In this document: one piece after another, positions 46,596 to 57,030 of the stretch | How the letters are laid out: the number at the start of each line of letters is the position of its first letter | Position numbering within the stretch: position 1 is the first letter of the stretch | NCBI GenBank assembly: GCA_027422505.1 | Contig: JAPQWV010000001.1 | Span: forward strand, 8,494,001-8,558,000 | Length of the DNA: 64,000 nt | Direction of reading: 5' to 3' | Source: Craterostigma plantagineum | Taxonomy: Eukaryota > Streptophyta > Magnoliopsida > Lamiales > Linderniaceae | The notes under the pieces: model-generated | Database searches by the model: none | What the model saw: the letters and a program-made list of their open reading frames with translations, nothing else | What the model was told of the DNA's origin: nothing | Made by a program: the position numbers and the translations under genes

Positions 46596-46607
46596 TGGTA
46601 TCAGAGC
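46596..46607 (+). promoter_or_regulatory. primer-binding site, copy D
   Basis: TGGTATCAGAGC, complementary to the 3' end of plant initiator tRNA-Met, three bases after the LTR. Confidence 0.9.
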
Positions 46608-47631
46608 CTAACGCGGATCAATATCTTCCATTTGAATCCAGTTTTGCTCGATTTCGACGTGATTTGACGAAGATTTTTGCTTAAAAACTCATTCTCTGTT
46701 TTTCACTGTTTTTGGATGTCTTCAAATCGTTTTCAGTGATTCTTAACTCCTAGGACATTAGAAAACTGATATTGAGTACATCTAGGTTCTTTCACGTCGA
46801 TTCCAGTCAAGTTTGAGTCGGATTTAAGCAGAAACGAGACAGAAAATCTGTTTTTCACTGAACTGGGTACCATTGAGTTTGAAGGTTTCGATCGAAACTC
46901 ACTGTGAGTAGTTTCGATCGATTTGGATTTCGGGAATTTCTTCGCAAATTTCATAGTTTCGCCCGATAGTTTTCTCGGCGAAAGTTTCACACGTTTCGCC
47001 CGAAAGTCAATCAATTTGAATTTAGATCAATTCTTTGCATTCTTCACAGTTTCGCTCGAAAGATTTCTCGGCGAAAGTCCAATTGTTTCGCCCGAAAGTC
47101 GTTTGCTTTCAGTTTCGATCGATACTATTCTCAGCAAAACTCAATTTCTTTCGCCCGAAACGCTACAGTGCCTAATTTCACAGATTCGATCGAAACTCAC
47201 ATTTTCAGCAAATTCCATTGAATTTCATCCTGCACACTTTCGCCCGAATCTTGAAATCTTGAATTGACCACTTTCGCCCGAATCTTGAAATCTTGAAATC
47301 TAAACTCAATCTCACACTTTCATACTTTCACACTTTCGCCCGAATCTTAAAATCTAAACTCAATTTTGATTGCTCGATTCTCAACACATTTGGACCAATC
47401 GTTGAGCTTAATTTTCATATCATACTTGAATCGACCACGTACCTATTCACTTAACACGAATCGTTCAAGCAGTACACTAAATTCATCAAACCCTTATATT
47501 TCGACAGAATTCACCTAGTGAATTTACATACTCAACATTAGAAATTACTCAAACTTGACTCTTTCTTTCAAAACTAAAGTGTTTCATTTCGCAGAGATAT
47601 CCCGCGTTAACGATCATTACCAAACATAAAC
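46608..47631 (+). other. 5' leader of copy D
   Basis: 1 kb without a supported ORF. Studded with TTTCGCCCGAAA, TTTCGATCGAAA, TTTCGCTCGAAA and CTCGGCGAAA words at 46885-47345. Confidence 0.7.
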
Positions 47632-49248
47632 ATGGACGGTCTTGCTATTGGATCTGACAACCGTGCACCACTACTGAGATGGGGAGAGTACGGCATATGG
47701 AAGCAACGATTTATCAATTTCATAGAAATCAAAGATGTAGACCTCGCAAACGACATGCTCTCCTCCATATTTGAAGGACCTGCTCAAGTCTGGACCATCA
47801 TCCCTGCTCAACCCGATGCTGTTCCTCCTATTCCAGAGAGGAGAACTCCTAAGGATCCTAGTCGATACACCGATGCTGAGAAGGCACGTGCCAGAGCGGA
47901 CAAGCTTGCCCGACACTATGTACTTCAGGCTCTACCAAACGATGTCTACAAGCAAGTCGACGCAATGGTCACTGCAAAGGAAATTTGGGATGAAGTTTGC
48001 AAGATGATGGTTGGAACTGAAGTTAGTAATTTATCTAAGAAATCCAGCATTCTTACTGCCTATGACTCCTTCAAAGCTAAGGAGGGGGAAGAACTTCGAG
48101 ATGTTTACCTTCGCTTCTTGACCATCATCAACGAGATGAGAAAGATCAACATCCAGCGATCCAATCTCGAACACAACATCAAGTTCCTTTCCACACTTCA
48201 ACCTGAGTGGGGACGGATTGCAGTTCTGGTTAAGCAACAGAACAAAGATCTGGACGCTATGGATATTCACTCCCTGCACGATAATCTCTCACAGTACTCG
48301 CAGTATGCCAAAGAAATCAAGAACGAAGGAAAACCAAACATCGACATGGAACCAATTGCATTGGTAACCTCTAAGTCAAACAACAGGAGCTTGAGGACTT
48401 CTAAAGGAAAGCAAGTCGTACAATCTGACTCCTCTGACAACGCCGAATCTGATCAAGAATCTGAGGACGAACTCGAATCCATCAGAAAGAAACTAGCAAT
48501 GATCTCAGATACGGTCAATAAAATGAGCGCCAAGAAATCATCTTCTGCTTTCAACAAACAACGAACATCGGGGGGGAAACAGAAGTACGTTGCCCCTGAA
48601 GAGGCTGAAACTAAGAAACCTGAAGCAGTGAAGAAATGCTTCAACTGTGGCAAGCCGGGTCACTTTGCTTCTGAATGCTACAGACCCAAGAAGAAAAACA
48701 CTGAATATTACAAGGAAAAATTTCAGCTCTCACAGCGCAAGGAAGCGGGAATAGTCTTGGTTGCTGAGGAAGAGGAATGGCTAGAGGACACATCTGATGA
48801 GGAGGAAGAAGAAATGGCCTTCATGGTGAAAAGCATTGAAGATGACTCCGACGAGGATGAGCCAGACCTCGGATCAGACAGGACGGATGTCTCTTCATCC
48901 GACCAGGAGGTATACACTCCTTCCCTAAACGATTTCATTAACCTTGAACGTAGGATAGCCGAACTCTCCATGCATCGTAAAAATTACTCAGAACTCCAAA
49001 GCAATTTCGACAAAAATTATGCCTTGATAAACAAACAACAGGAAGAGATAGCTATTCTTAATGAATCCTTGACCTTGTCTGAAACTAAAGTAAAGACTTT
49101 AGAAGATCTTGTAGAGAGCAAGGAGAAACAAATTAGCGATATGTGTAAAAGCTTGAAAGACAGCGATGAGGAACGTGTAAACGTATTGTCTCAATACGAA
49201 TTAATCACAAACGAACGTGTTCGTCTATACAAGAAGTCAAAGAGCTAG
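47632..49248 (+). CDS. gag capsid, zinc knuckle and coiled coil (copy D)
   Basis: 538 codons. Residues 1-240 are a copia-type capsid (G-E-Y-G-I-W-K-Q-R-F, W-D-E-V-C-K-M-M, L-T-A-Y-D-S-F). Residues 336-349 are a perfect CX2CX4HX4C zinc knuckle (C-F-N-C-G-K-P-G-H-F-A-S-E-C). Next come an acidic Glu/Asp/Ser-rich stretch and, from about 440, a coiled coil. The ORF ends by a one-base shift at about 49236: the next frame continues with K-E-L-E-D-I-N and E-F-Y-D-P-R-E-G. The capsid and RNA-binding parts are intact, so a truncated Gag could be made. It would assemble cytoplasmic particles around element RNA. Confidence 0.9.
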   Translation: MDGLAIGSDNRAPLLRWGEYGIWKQRFINFIEIKDVDLANDMLSSIFEGPAQVWTIIPAQPDAVPPIPERRTPKDPSRYTDAEKARARADKLARHYVLQALPNDVYKQVDAMVTAKEIWDEVCKMMVGTEVSNLSKKSSILTAYDSFKAKEGEELRDVYLRFLTIINEMRKINIQRSNLEHNIKFLSTLQPEWGRIAVLVKQQNKDLDAMDIHSLHDNLSQYSQYAKEIKNEGKPNIDMEPIALVTSKSNNRSLRTSKGKQVVQSDSSDNAESDQESEDELESIRKKLAMISDTVNKMSAKKSSSAFNKQRTSGGKQKYVAPEEAETKKPEAVKKCFNCGKPGHFASECYRPKKKNTEYYKEKFQLSQRKEAGIVLVAEEEEWLEDTSDEEEEEMAFMVKSIEDDSDEDEPDLGSDRTDVSSSDQEVYTPSLNDFINLERRIAELSMHRKNYSELQSNFDKNYALINKQQEEIAILNESLTLSETKVKTLEDLVESKEKQISDMCKSLKDSDEERVNVLSQYELITNERVRLYKKSKS

Positions 49249-50419
49249 AGGACATTAACACCAAGAGAGGTCAATCTGAACGAACCGTCTTTCTTAGTCA
49301 ACCTAAAGATGTAGAATTTTATGATCCCCGCGAAGGTTTAGGATTTGAACCACCACCAACCCTGAAGCAGAGAAAGTACGATCTTTGTACAACATCAAAC
49401 GTTTTGGGTTAAGCATTGAACAATTGAGGCCCTTCGTAAGCTCAAGAGAGGTGACTGAAACTGACGAACAAAAACGGAAGAACAAAGAATGGTCTCAAAT
49501 CATGTGTGACTACAACGAACTCAATGATAGTTACAAAACTAGAGAGACTACACTCTCTGATGATTACATGTCACCATTTGGACCCGAAGGCACTGACGAA
49601 CAGGCTAAACCTATTTTTTCATTTATCTATATTCCAGAAATTATACGCAAAATAGGTTCCTTGACTGCCTCCCTAGAGTCGGAAAGGAAAGCTCACGAAG
49701 AAGAGAAAACTATTTTGCTGAGCAAAATATATACTCTTGAAAACTTCCCTGACGCTTACAAACCTTCCACCTCACGTCCTGTTCCAGAATCCTCTACGTG
49801 TAAATGCAAGCAAACTACAAAGAAAATATCTTTATCTCACACTAACTTTGTATCGCATGTGCTCACAGACAAAGGCGTGATACCTAAGGAAGCGAAGAAG
49901 GTTCTACCGGGCCCAGCTAAGAAGACAACAGTCCCTGATAAGAAGAAGAGACCAGCCTCCAACCTTTCTTCTCATGTTTCAAAATCATTTGCATTTCCAA
50001 AAGTGACTTCTTGTAATGTCGCAGAACGTGTTTCGTTATTCCATTCCCTTAAATCAAAATTCTGTCATGTCTACAATGATGTTCTTTCTCATCCTTGTGA
50101 CAGTCATTTCCGCAATAGCACTTCCCCATCACATATCGCTCACTCTAAGGACACATCTCCCACGCCGTCCAACCATACTATTAAATCCAAAGTAATGAAA
50201 CACAACATCTTCAAGACCAAGCCAAGCAAGAAATTAAGTCCAAAACAGATTTGGATTCCGAAATCTCAACTGCATCCTATAGGAAATCAACACGCTTGGA
50301 TTCTCAAACCAGCTACACAACAATCTAGCAAAGAATTAAATCTAGCAACGAACAAGAAATCTGCTAAACCTACTACCAAAAGGGGACCCATCTATAAATG
50401 GGTGCCAAAACTTACTTGA
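49249..50419 (+). pseudogene. gag C-terminal extension (copy D)
   Basis: 49237-49413 continues gag in one shifted frame and 49385-50419 in another, so there are two frameshifts. The second piece is Ser/Lys/Thr-rich, with a short coiled coil (about 49650-49740), and ends in the G-P-I-Y-K-W-V-P-K signature shared with copy A, then TGA at 50417-50419. The stop is in the same frame as the downstream pol ORF and lies 12 nt before the end of a TTCTTTTTGCAG tract. Confidence 0.8.
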
Positions 50420-51721
50420 TTCTTTTTGCAGGTCCGTCATGTGTGGTACTTAGATTCAGGTTGCTCCTCACACATGACTGGAAACAAAGAGCTGTTGAGC
50501 AACTTCTCTGAAGGATTCCTCGGGAAGGTCTACTTCGGAAACGGAATACTAAAAGAAGAAGTTTTTGTTTCCCAGCCTGAAGGTTTTGTGAATGAACAAC
50601 TCCCAGACCATGTCTACAGACTCGATAAAGCTCTATATGGACTTAAACAAGCTCCCAGAGCCTGGTACGAGGTCCTCTCGGATTTTCTCATCTCATCAGG
50701 TTTCACAAAAGGGAAGATTGATACGACTCTTTTTATCAAAAAGGACGGCTCAGACATTATGCTAGTGCAGATCTACGTTGACGACATCATATTCGGGTCA
50801 ACAGACTCACGAATGTGCAGGAACTTTGGGGATCTAATGAAGCAGAAATTCGAAATGAGCATGATGGGCGAACTAAGTTTCTTCTTAGGACTTCAGGTTA
50901 AACAGCTTCACAATGGAATCTTCATAAGTCAATCCAAGTACATTCACGACATACTCAAGAAGTACAACTTGGACAACTCAAATACTGCCATGACTCCCAT
51001 GTCTACCTCATGTAAACTTGACGCAGATTCCACAGGAAAATCTGTTAACCAGACAACTTATCGAGGCATGATAGGCTCTTTGCTCTATCTTACATCAAGT
51101 AGACCGGATATCATGTTCGCCACATGTCTCTGTGCACGCTTTCAAGCTGATCCAAAGGAATCTCACATGCTCGCGGTCAAACGAATTTTCAAATATCTCA
51201 AGGGAACTCCAAATCTAGGTCTATGGTACCCGATGGAATCAAGCTTTGATCTCGTAGGATACACAGATGCTGATTACGCAGGATGCAAGCTGGACAGAAA
51301 GAGCACTTCTGGAGCCGCTCAATTTCTCGGGGGTAAACTCGTAAGCTGGTCGTCTCGAAAGCAAAATTGTGTCTCAACATCGACAGCAGAGGCAGAATAT
51401 GTCGCTGCTGCGAGTTGCTGCTCACAAATTTTGTGGATGAGAACCCAGCTGCGAGATTTTGACATAACGTTAAATCATATCCCAATTTTTAGTGATTCTA
51501 AAAGTGCTATAGCTATAACAAGTAATCCAGTACATCATTCACGCACAAAACATATAGACATTAGATATCACTTTATTAAGGAACATGTGGAACAAGGTAC
51601 AATCGAAATGCATTTTGTCCACACCGATCTTCAACTTGCTGACTTATTTACTAAGGCATTGGATGAAAAGCGTTTCCAATTCTTGGTATCTAGGTTAGGC
51701 ATGTTGAACCATAAGACATGA
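50420..51721 (+). CDS. pol remnant: protease start fused in frame to RT and RNase H (copy D)
   Basis: 431 codons from ATG 50426; in the same frame as gag's C-terminus after one TGA. The first 40 residues are the protease start with D-S-G and C-S-S-H-M-T-G. At about 50545 the frame jumps from F-G-N-G of the protease to I-L-K-E-E-V of the RT palm. So the remainder of protease, all integrase and the first third of RT are missing, while the frame stays open. The Y-V-D-D box is at residues 116-119; RNase H is complete with T-S-T-A-E-A-E-Y-V and D-L-F-T-K-A-L. The element cannot integrate alone. Confidence 0.9.
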   Translation, partial: FFLQVRHVWYLDSGCSSHMTGNKELLSNFSEGFLGKVYFGNGILKEEVFVSQPEGFVNEQLPDHVYRLDKALYGLKQAPRAWYEVLSDFLISSGFTKGKIDTTLFIKKDGSDIMLVQIYVDDIIFGSTDSRMCRNFGDLMKQKFEMSMMGELSFFLGLQVKQLHNGIFISQSKYIHDILKKYNLDNSNTAMTPMSTSCKLDADSTGKSVNQTTYRGMIGSLLYLTSSRPDIMFATCLCARFQADPKESHMLAVKRIFKYLKGTPNLGLWYPMESSFDLVGYTDADYAGCKLDRKSTSGAAQFLGGKLVSWSSRKQNCVSTSTAEAEYVAAASCCSQILWMRTQLRDFDITLNHIPIFSDSKSAIAITSNPVHHSRTKHIDIRYHFIKEHVEQGTIEMHFVHTDLQLADLFTKALDEKRFQFLVSRLGMLNHKT

Positions 51722-52374
51722 TCGATTGTCCCTACATGAACCTGATATTGTGTAAATAGATCATTTCAATTTTTCTCTATATGTTATGAACGGTAAAAAT
51801 CCTACTATTATATCTAGGGGGAGACTAATAAAAATTTTATGCATGAATCTAGGGGGAGTCTTTCCTTTTTATGCACTAATTTAGGGGGAGTCATTATTAA
51901 ATGGTTCGCACAAATACTTCACACAAGGAGTTTATGATTCCTCATCAAATTTAATTTATATAGTATGGTGAAACTCCTTAAGCTTCTATCAAAAATTAAA
52001 ATTATTCAAATATTTCAAATATCACAATTATTTCTCGGCGAAACTGCATATCGATCGAAACCCTTTCAAATTGATTTGCCAATTGTACTAAACAAGTTTC
52101 GATCGAAACTAAGCTTTAACTCTTGATTTATTGGTTTCTTGACAAAACTGACTTTCGCTCGAAACACGTTTCGATTGAAATTGCAATTTGATTTCATACC
52201 TTTATAATTTTATCGGCGAAACTGACTTTCGCTCGAAACACACTACGATTGAAATTGATTTTTAAATCCTTTGACATTTCTCTCGGCGAAACTGACTTTC
52301 GCTCGAAACTTATTTCAATCGATCGAAATCAAAATTGACTCTTCACAATTATTCTCGGCGAAACTGAGACTACT

Positions 52375-52385
52375 TATTTAAATAG
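52375..52385 (+). promoter_or_regulatory. putative TATA box for the extra ORF (copy D)
   Basis: TATTTAAATAG, followed after about 30 bp by a CT-rich start-like region (CACTTCTTCTTCATC). This lies about 130 bp before the splice donor. Confidence 0.4.
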
Positions 52386-52516
52386 AGTGTCGCCCGAAAC
52401 ACTTCTTCTTCATCGATTCTCAAATTCACTCATAAACCCTCTCTGAAATCGCACACGAACTCATCACTGTCTCACTTTTTTCTTTCTCGTTTACTGCAAC
52501 TCCAAATCCCTCATTG

Positions 52517-53280
52517 GTAAGGAAAAACGTTTAATCTACAGCTTTAAACTGATTTTTTTTTTCTCATTTCGTGCAGGTTACGCATATTAGGGTTGCGTGT
52601 GTTCGCGCAAATCATTGTTTAAATGTGTTTTTACATCGCCTAGATTCGCTCGAAACTACTCTCTTGCTTCAATTTCACATTCCAATCGATCGATTGTTAC
52701 TGAAAATTTTTCTTATTTTGTGTTTTCAAATCGACGTTTTTCTAGGGTTTTACAACTTTCGATCGAAACAGGGCATTTCAATTTATCACAGTTTCGATCG
52801 AAACAGAGCATTTCAATTTTTCACAGTTTCGATCGAAACTGACGACATAATTAATTTCAATCGATCGACACCACTATTCCACAGTTTCGATCGAAACTCA
52901 AGGCTCAATTGAATCGATTGATTCGTGACGATCGAAACTGAACTGATTTACACTTTCGCCGCAATTATTCAAATTAAATATGACTTTCGATCGAAACTGG
53001 TTTATAATTACACCTTCGCCGAATTTACCTTAATTGAACATCACTTTCGATCGAAACCACAATCCAAATTAAACTTATCGCACGATACACATTAATGACC
53101 GAAACTCAAAATCAATTGAAATTGGCACTTTCGCCGCTAACTTAATCCAATTTCAATTGTTGCCGAATTTTTGCCAAATTTTTCTAAGTCCTAACATGCT
53201 TATCAACGAATTGCACAACTTTTGTATGCTTTCTAAGTCAAATGGTCGATTTCCACTAATCCAGTGCTTTTATCTTGCAG
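52517..53280 (+). other. putative leader intron (copy D)
   Basis: CATTG|GTAAGG at the left and TTTTATCTTGCAG at the right, 764 nt, AT-rich as plant introns are. An alternative acceptor is TTTCGTGCAG at about 52575. Confidence 0.45.
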
Positions 53281-53290
53281 ATCGACCACA

Positions 53291-56200
53291 ATGGTGAGAC
53301 AAATTGACGAGATTTTCGCCTCTAAGGACTGGGCACAGAGGACACCCAATAACCATCAACTTGACTTCAATAATACCTCGTGCCCAGATCCTATCATTAT
53401 TAAAATCCTCGCAAACCACCCTCTACGAACCGCCCTAAACATCACCGAGGTAGTCCCTGAAGTGTATGTACAACAATTTTGGTCTACCCTTCAGAAACCA
53501 ACAAATCACCCCACAATAACCACCCTTTCCGCAATAATCGACAACACCATAGTCGTTTTTACTCCAACCATTCTCCGTTCCATTCTCAACCTACCACACT
53601 CACTCATATATGATTCTCCTCCATCTAATGACGTCCTAATCAGGGATTTCCTTTTCATGGGCCACAAACCTAACGCCCAAAATTCCATTCACCTCCTGAC
53701 TTCACAGCCAAAGACATCCCTGGACCATGGAGGACCCTGTTCCTGATCGTAAACAAATGCCTCTCGCCCAAACACTCCGGGTCCGACAAATGCAACCGAA
53801 ACATTATGTTGATTTTCCATGGGATCGTCTTCAACAAAAATTATGACGTCGCCCAACTCATCTGGTCGGATATCCTCGATCAACTTCGAAGGCGAGGTCT
53901 CGGATCTACGAAGCCAGTGCTCCCTTACTTACGGTGGCTACCTGTCATCGTCCAACATTTCGTGGATCTTCATCCCGAAATCGAACGACGACCAAGAGAA
54001 GAGGGCTACCAATCTCCGAAGCTCAACAAAATCCAATCATCGAAGAACAAATTCGATCAGGAGGCCATGATTATCCAAGATCATTTACTTCGCCTCCTCG
54101 ATCCAAATGAGCCGGAGCTGCGCAAATATATGCGAGCCAACAACCTCGACGACGTCCCCGTGGCTCAACACAACCCAGTTGAACCTAACCCAGGGACAAG
54201 CCAACCCCACAGCCAAATGTAGGTCTAGGACACTCCTCATCCCCAAAGCCAAAACAAAAGCGCAAATCCAAAGGGGATGACCGAGGAGGAAAACAGGAAC
54301 GGCGTACAAAGCAAAAACACGACCGTACTCCTCAGCCAACTAATCCACTAACAAGCCGGACCGAACCCATAAGTACAGGGGTTGACTTTGTCTTCCCCCG
54401 AGTAGAAGTCGCGACATCGGGTCCAATCGCGCAAACTACCCTTCCCAGCCACTCAATCATCTCCCAACAGATGATTGTTTCACATACTCACGAGGTGCCA
54501 CATCATTCATCACCACCTCGCTCGGAGGTGGTTGATGTAACAAGCAGTACTCCGCCTCAGACTGCACCTTCTTTGATCACTCCGAGTCTAGTGCCCTCAC
54601 CATCCATAATTTTTCCACTTTCTAGGACACTACCTTTAGATTCTGCACCTCTAGATCTTCGTGATCTAGACCGAACGCTCTACGATGTCTCCGTACTAGA
54701 GTCTAGTACGGAACAGAGCGGAAGCCCCAACGTAGTCAACATCACTGCAGCTACGACCTTGGGCCATCAAACTGAGTCAGTCTCAGCTTTGATGTCAACG
54801 ATGAGCCTTCGTGGCCTCGGTGCTTCAAGTCCTGTGCAAACGGGCGGCACATCAGTACCCTCTACTGATGTTGTGACGACGGAACGTCTTAGTGACTCCG
54901 TCCGGTTATTTTCCCCGTTCGTGACGGAGGCCAGGCTGGATGATCGCCTCGCAGAGTTTGCAGAAGGACTCGAGAACACAATAATGGCCAAAGTCTACAG
55001 TACCATTGAGTCCTCCACTCGAGACAAAGGCAAAGCCCCCGTCACCGAAGACGCCTCCACACGAGCCGAGCCATCCCCTGCCTCTGAGGAAGGGCCGTGG
55101 AACGTACCAATCCCAGAATTGATTGACGTTCTACTGGCAAGACTTCGCAGTGCCCCAACGCTGACTGCGTACGAAGCGGAGGTCCTCCGACGTTTGGAAC
55201 TTCCATTCAACCCTCCTAATCCCGGCGAGGCCCAGTCATCAAGACATTCACGTGACGACCCTGACAGTGGGGGTCGTCCCGAGGGGGAGAAGACACAAGG
55301 GACAGGGCCTTCGCCGCAGCCACAGTCACAACCTAGAACCACCCAAACATCCACCAGAACAAAACCATCTACACCCACCCAAACCAGAAAATCTACCCGA
55401 ACTACTACCAATACAACCCAAACGACCCAAACATCAACCGTGAGTCCATCACCGCCTAGCCTTACAAACCCAAGAACTTCTTCTGACCCTCCATCCTCAC
55501 ATTTTCTATCTCTCGAAACACTTTACAACCCACACTCAGCGGTAGAGAAGTACATCTTCAACGACGACTGGTTAACAAAGCCGATGCATCCAGACTTGGC
55601 CAAGGGCTTACTGGACAACGCCAGATATTTCTTAATGAAGGCGAATGTTGACCTAGCACTAATCGACGATGATGAGCTCGAGGAAGGTGAAGACTACGAA
55701 GCAGACATTCCAGAACTTCCAGAGCTTCTCAAACACGCTGTCGTTGATAAGGAGTACTCCACCTCGAAGTCGAAGAAAGGAAAAGAACAGACGCCGCCGT
55801 GGGAAAATGTCAAAGTGATAGCCCCATATCAAGAAGAGATACGGAGAAGAATTTGGAGGAAGAAGAATAGGATCAAGGACCTAGACGAGCTGAGTCTAAG
55901 AGGCCTAACTCATCTCCCGAGACCAACTGCTGTACGATACTTGCTCTCTCTTCGTAGAGGGCTTGTGTGGAGAGCAAAAGATACAGATGTTAACGTTCTT
56001 AGAAGAGAAGAGAAAGAAAAGGCCAGAATCAACAAAATCTTGGGAGTCCGGCGAGGTCGTGTCGACTACTATGAATATCCTATCTATAAGGTGCAGCGAG
56101 AAGATGGAACGGTCGAGGAACTGACCGAAGGCGATCTCTCCTACATCAGAGGTGAAGATGTTGATCGGATACTCGTAAGCTTCAGATTTCTTGGTACACT

Positions 56201-56705
56201 CCAAAATCCAGACTTGAAAGTGGGCTACGTTGCTCTAAAGCGATTCATGATGCGCCAAATCAAGTTCAATTCGACTCACGATCTTCAAATGGCGGTGGAA
56301 GGCAACATGAAAAGGGTGAATCTCACGAAGCCATCCTTCGAAGTCCCCGACTCAAGTCTCGGAGAAGGCCATATTATCAATGATGACAACGATCCATCTG
56401 TTGTCTACATCAATTACAAGGGAGAAAAGAGGCTGATGAAAACATCCGAGATTGCTAAATTCAGCGATGGGACGCTGCTGATTATTCGGGTGAAACTCGA
56501 ATGGATTTTGGAGAAGCTAAGGAACGAAGAAGCAGAAGTCCAGGAAAAGTACGAGAAGCTGATCGACATCATCTCCGATCGATTATCCTTACGAAGAACG
56601 ATGCGATCATACGAGTTCAGACTTGGACTCAGGAAATCGATTGATGCTGTAGAGAAACCCAAGAAGAAAAAGACACAAAAGACGCCAAAAAGAAAAGGAT
56701 GCTAA
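53291..56705 (+). pseudogene. extra ('envelope-like') ORF of copy D, two frame breaks
   Basis: 53291-53695: N-terminal domain (I-I-I-K-I-L-A-N-H-P-L-R, V-Y-V-Q-Q-F-W-S). A shift at about 53695 leads to a frame ending at 54222 (W-R-T-L-F-L-I-V-N-K-C-L-S-P-K-H, F-H-G-I-V-F-N-K-N-Y-D-V). A second shift near 54225 leads to a frame that stays open to 56705 (744 codons from 54471). This has a basic patch at about 54255-54330 (K-Q-K-R-K-S-K ... R-R-T-K-Q-K-H-D-R), a Ser/Thr/Pro-rich middle, K-Y-I-F-N-D-D-W-L, D-D-D-E-L-E-E-G-E-D-Y, and the C-terminal T-H-D-L-Q-M-A-V-E domain ending Lys/Arg-rich. No signal peptide or membrane helix. Function unknown. Confidence 0.8.
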
Positions 56706-56714
56706 GGGGGAGAT
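56703..56714 (+). promoter_or_regulatory. polypurine tract of copy D
   Basis: TAAGGGGGAGAT directly before TGTTAGG; the same tract at 46266-46277. Confidence 0.9.
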
Positions 56715-57030
56715 TGTTAGGAATATTTTGTAGCATCCTTTGATTTATGTAATCTTGGGTTAATATGTGTTATTTAGTGGGTTGTTAGTAGTTTGGGGTG
56801 ACTTATGATATTAAGTCATAGTGTAGTATTGGGCTTTAATATACCAAACAATTGTGGTATATAAAGCCCCATTTACCCTAAATAGGGTTTTATCAAAAGT
56901 ATTGAAAGGTAAGTCACCTTGTACGTTAGATTAAGAAAACACACACTAACACACACACTCAAGGTGTTCTTCACGTTTTACATATTCAAACCAATCTTTT
57001 GATCCTTGTTTGGTAATAAAAGGGCCAACA
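56715..57030 (+). repeat. 3' LTR of copy D
   Basis: 316 bp, one difference from the 5' LTR (T at 56914). TATATAAAG at 56858-56866. Confidence 0.95.

Larger units (their letters stand above)
51722..53290 (+). other. pol-to-extra-ORF spacer of copy D: polypurine tracts, putative promoter, leader and intron
   Basis: Three TAGGGGGAGNC tracts lie at 51817-51895. 52010-52370 carries CTCGGCGAAACTGA and TTTCGCTCGAAA words. A TATTTAAATAG box sits at 52375-52385, a CT-rich leader follows, a GTAAGG donor at 52517, then an AT-rich segment with at least six TTTCGATCGAAA palindromes (52755-53060) and a CTTTTATCTTGCAG acceptor ending at 53280, ten bases before the extra ORF's ATG. Confidence 0.6.
45923..57030 (+). 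mobile_element. Sirevirus-like Ty1/copia element, copy D, preceded by a second copy of its own 3' end
   Basis: Order: 3' end of the extra ORF (45923-46277), LTR (46278-46593), PBS, leader, gag, a fused protease-RT-RNase H, spacer, extra ORF, polypurine tract, LTR (56715-57030). The two LTRs are 316 bp each and differ at one base by eye (46477 C, 56914 T). The leading segment differs from its downstream counterpart (56365-56714) only at a few positions. No target duplication is visible because the left end is a truncation inside the extra ORF. Host sequence is the Athila-like LTR; the undisturbed site is seen at 62120-62150. Confidence 0.9.
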
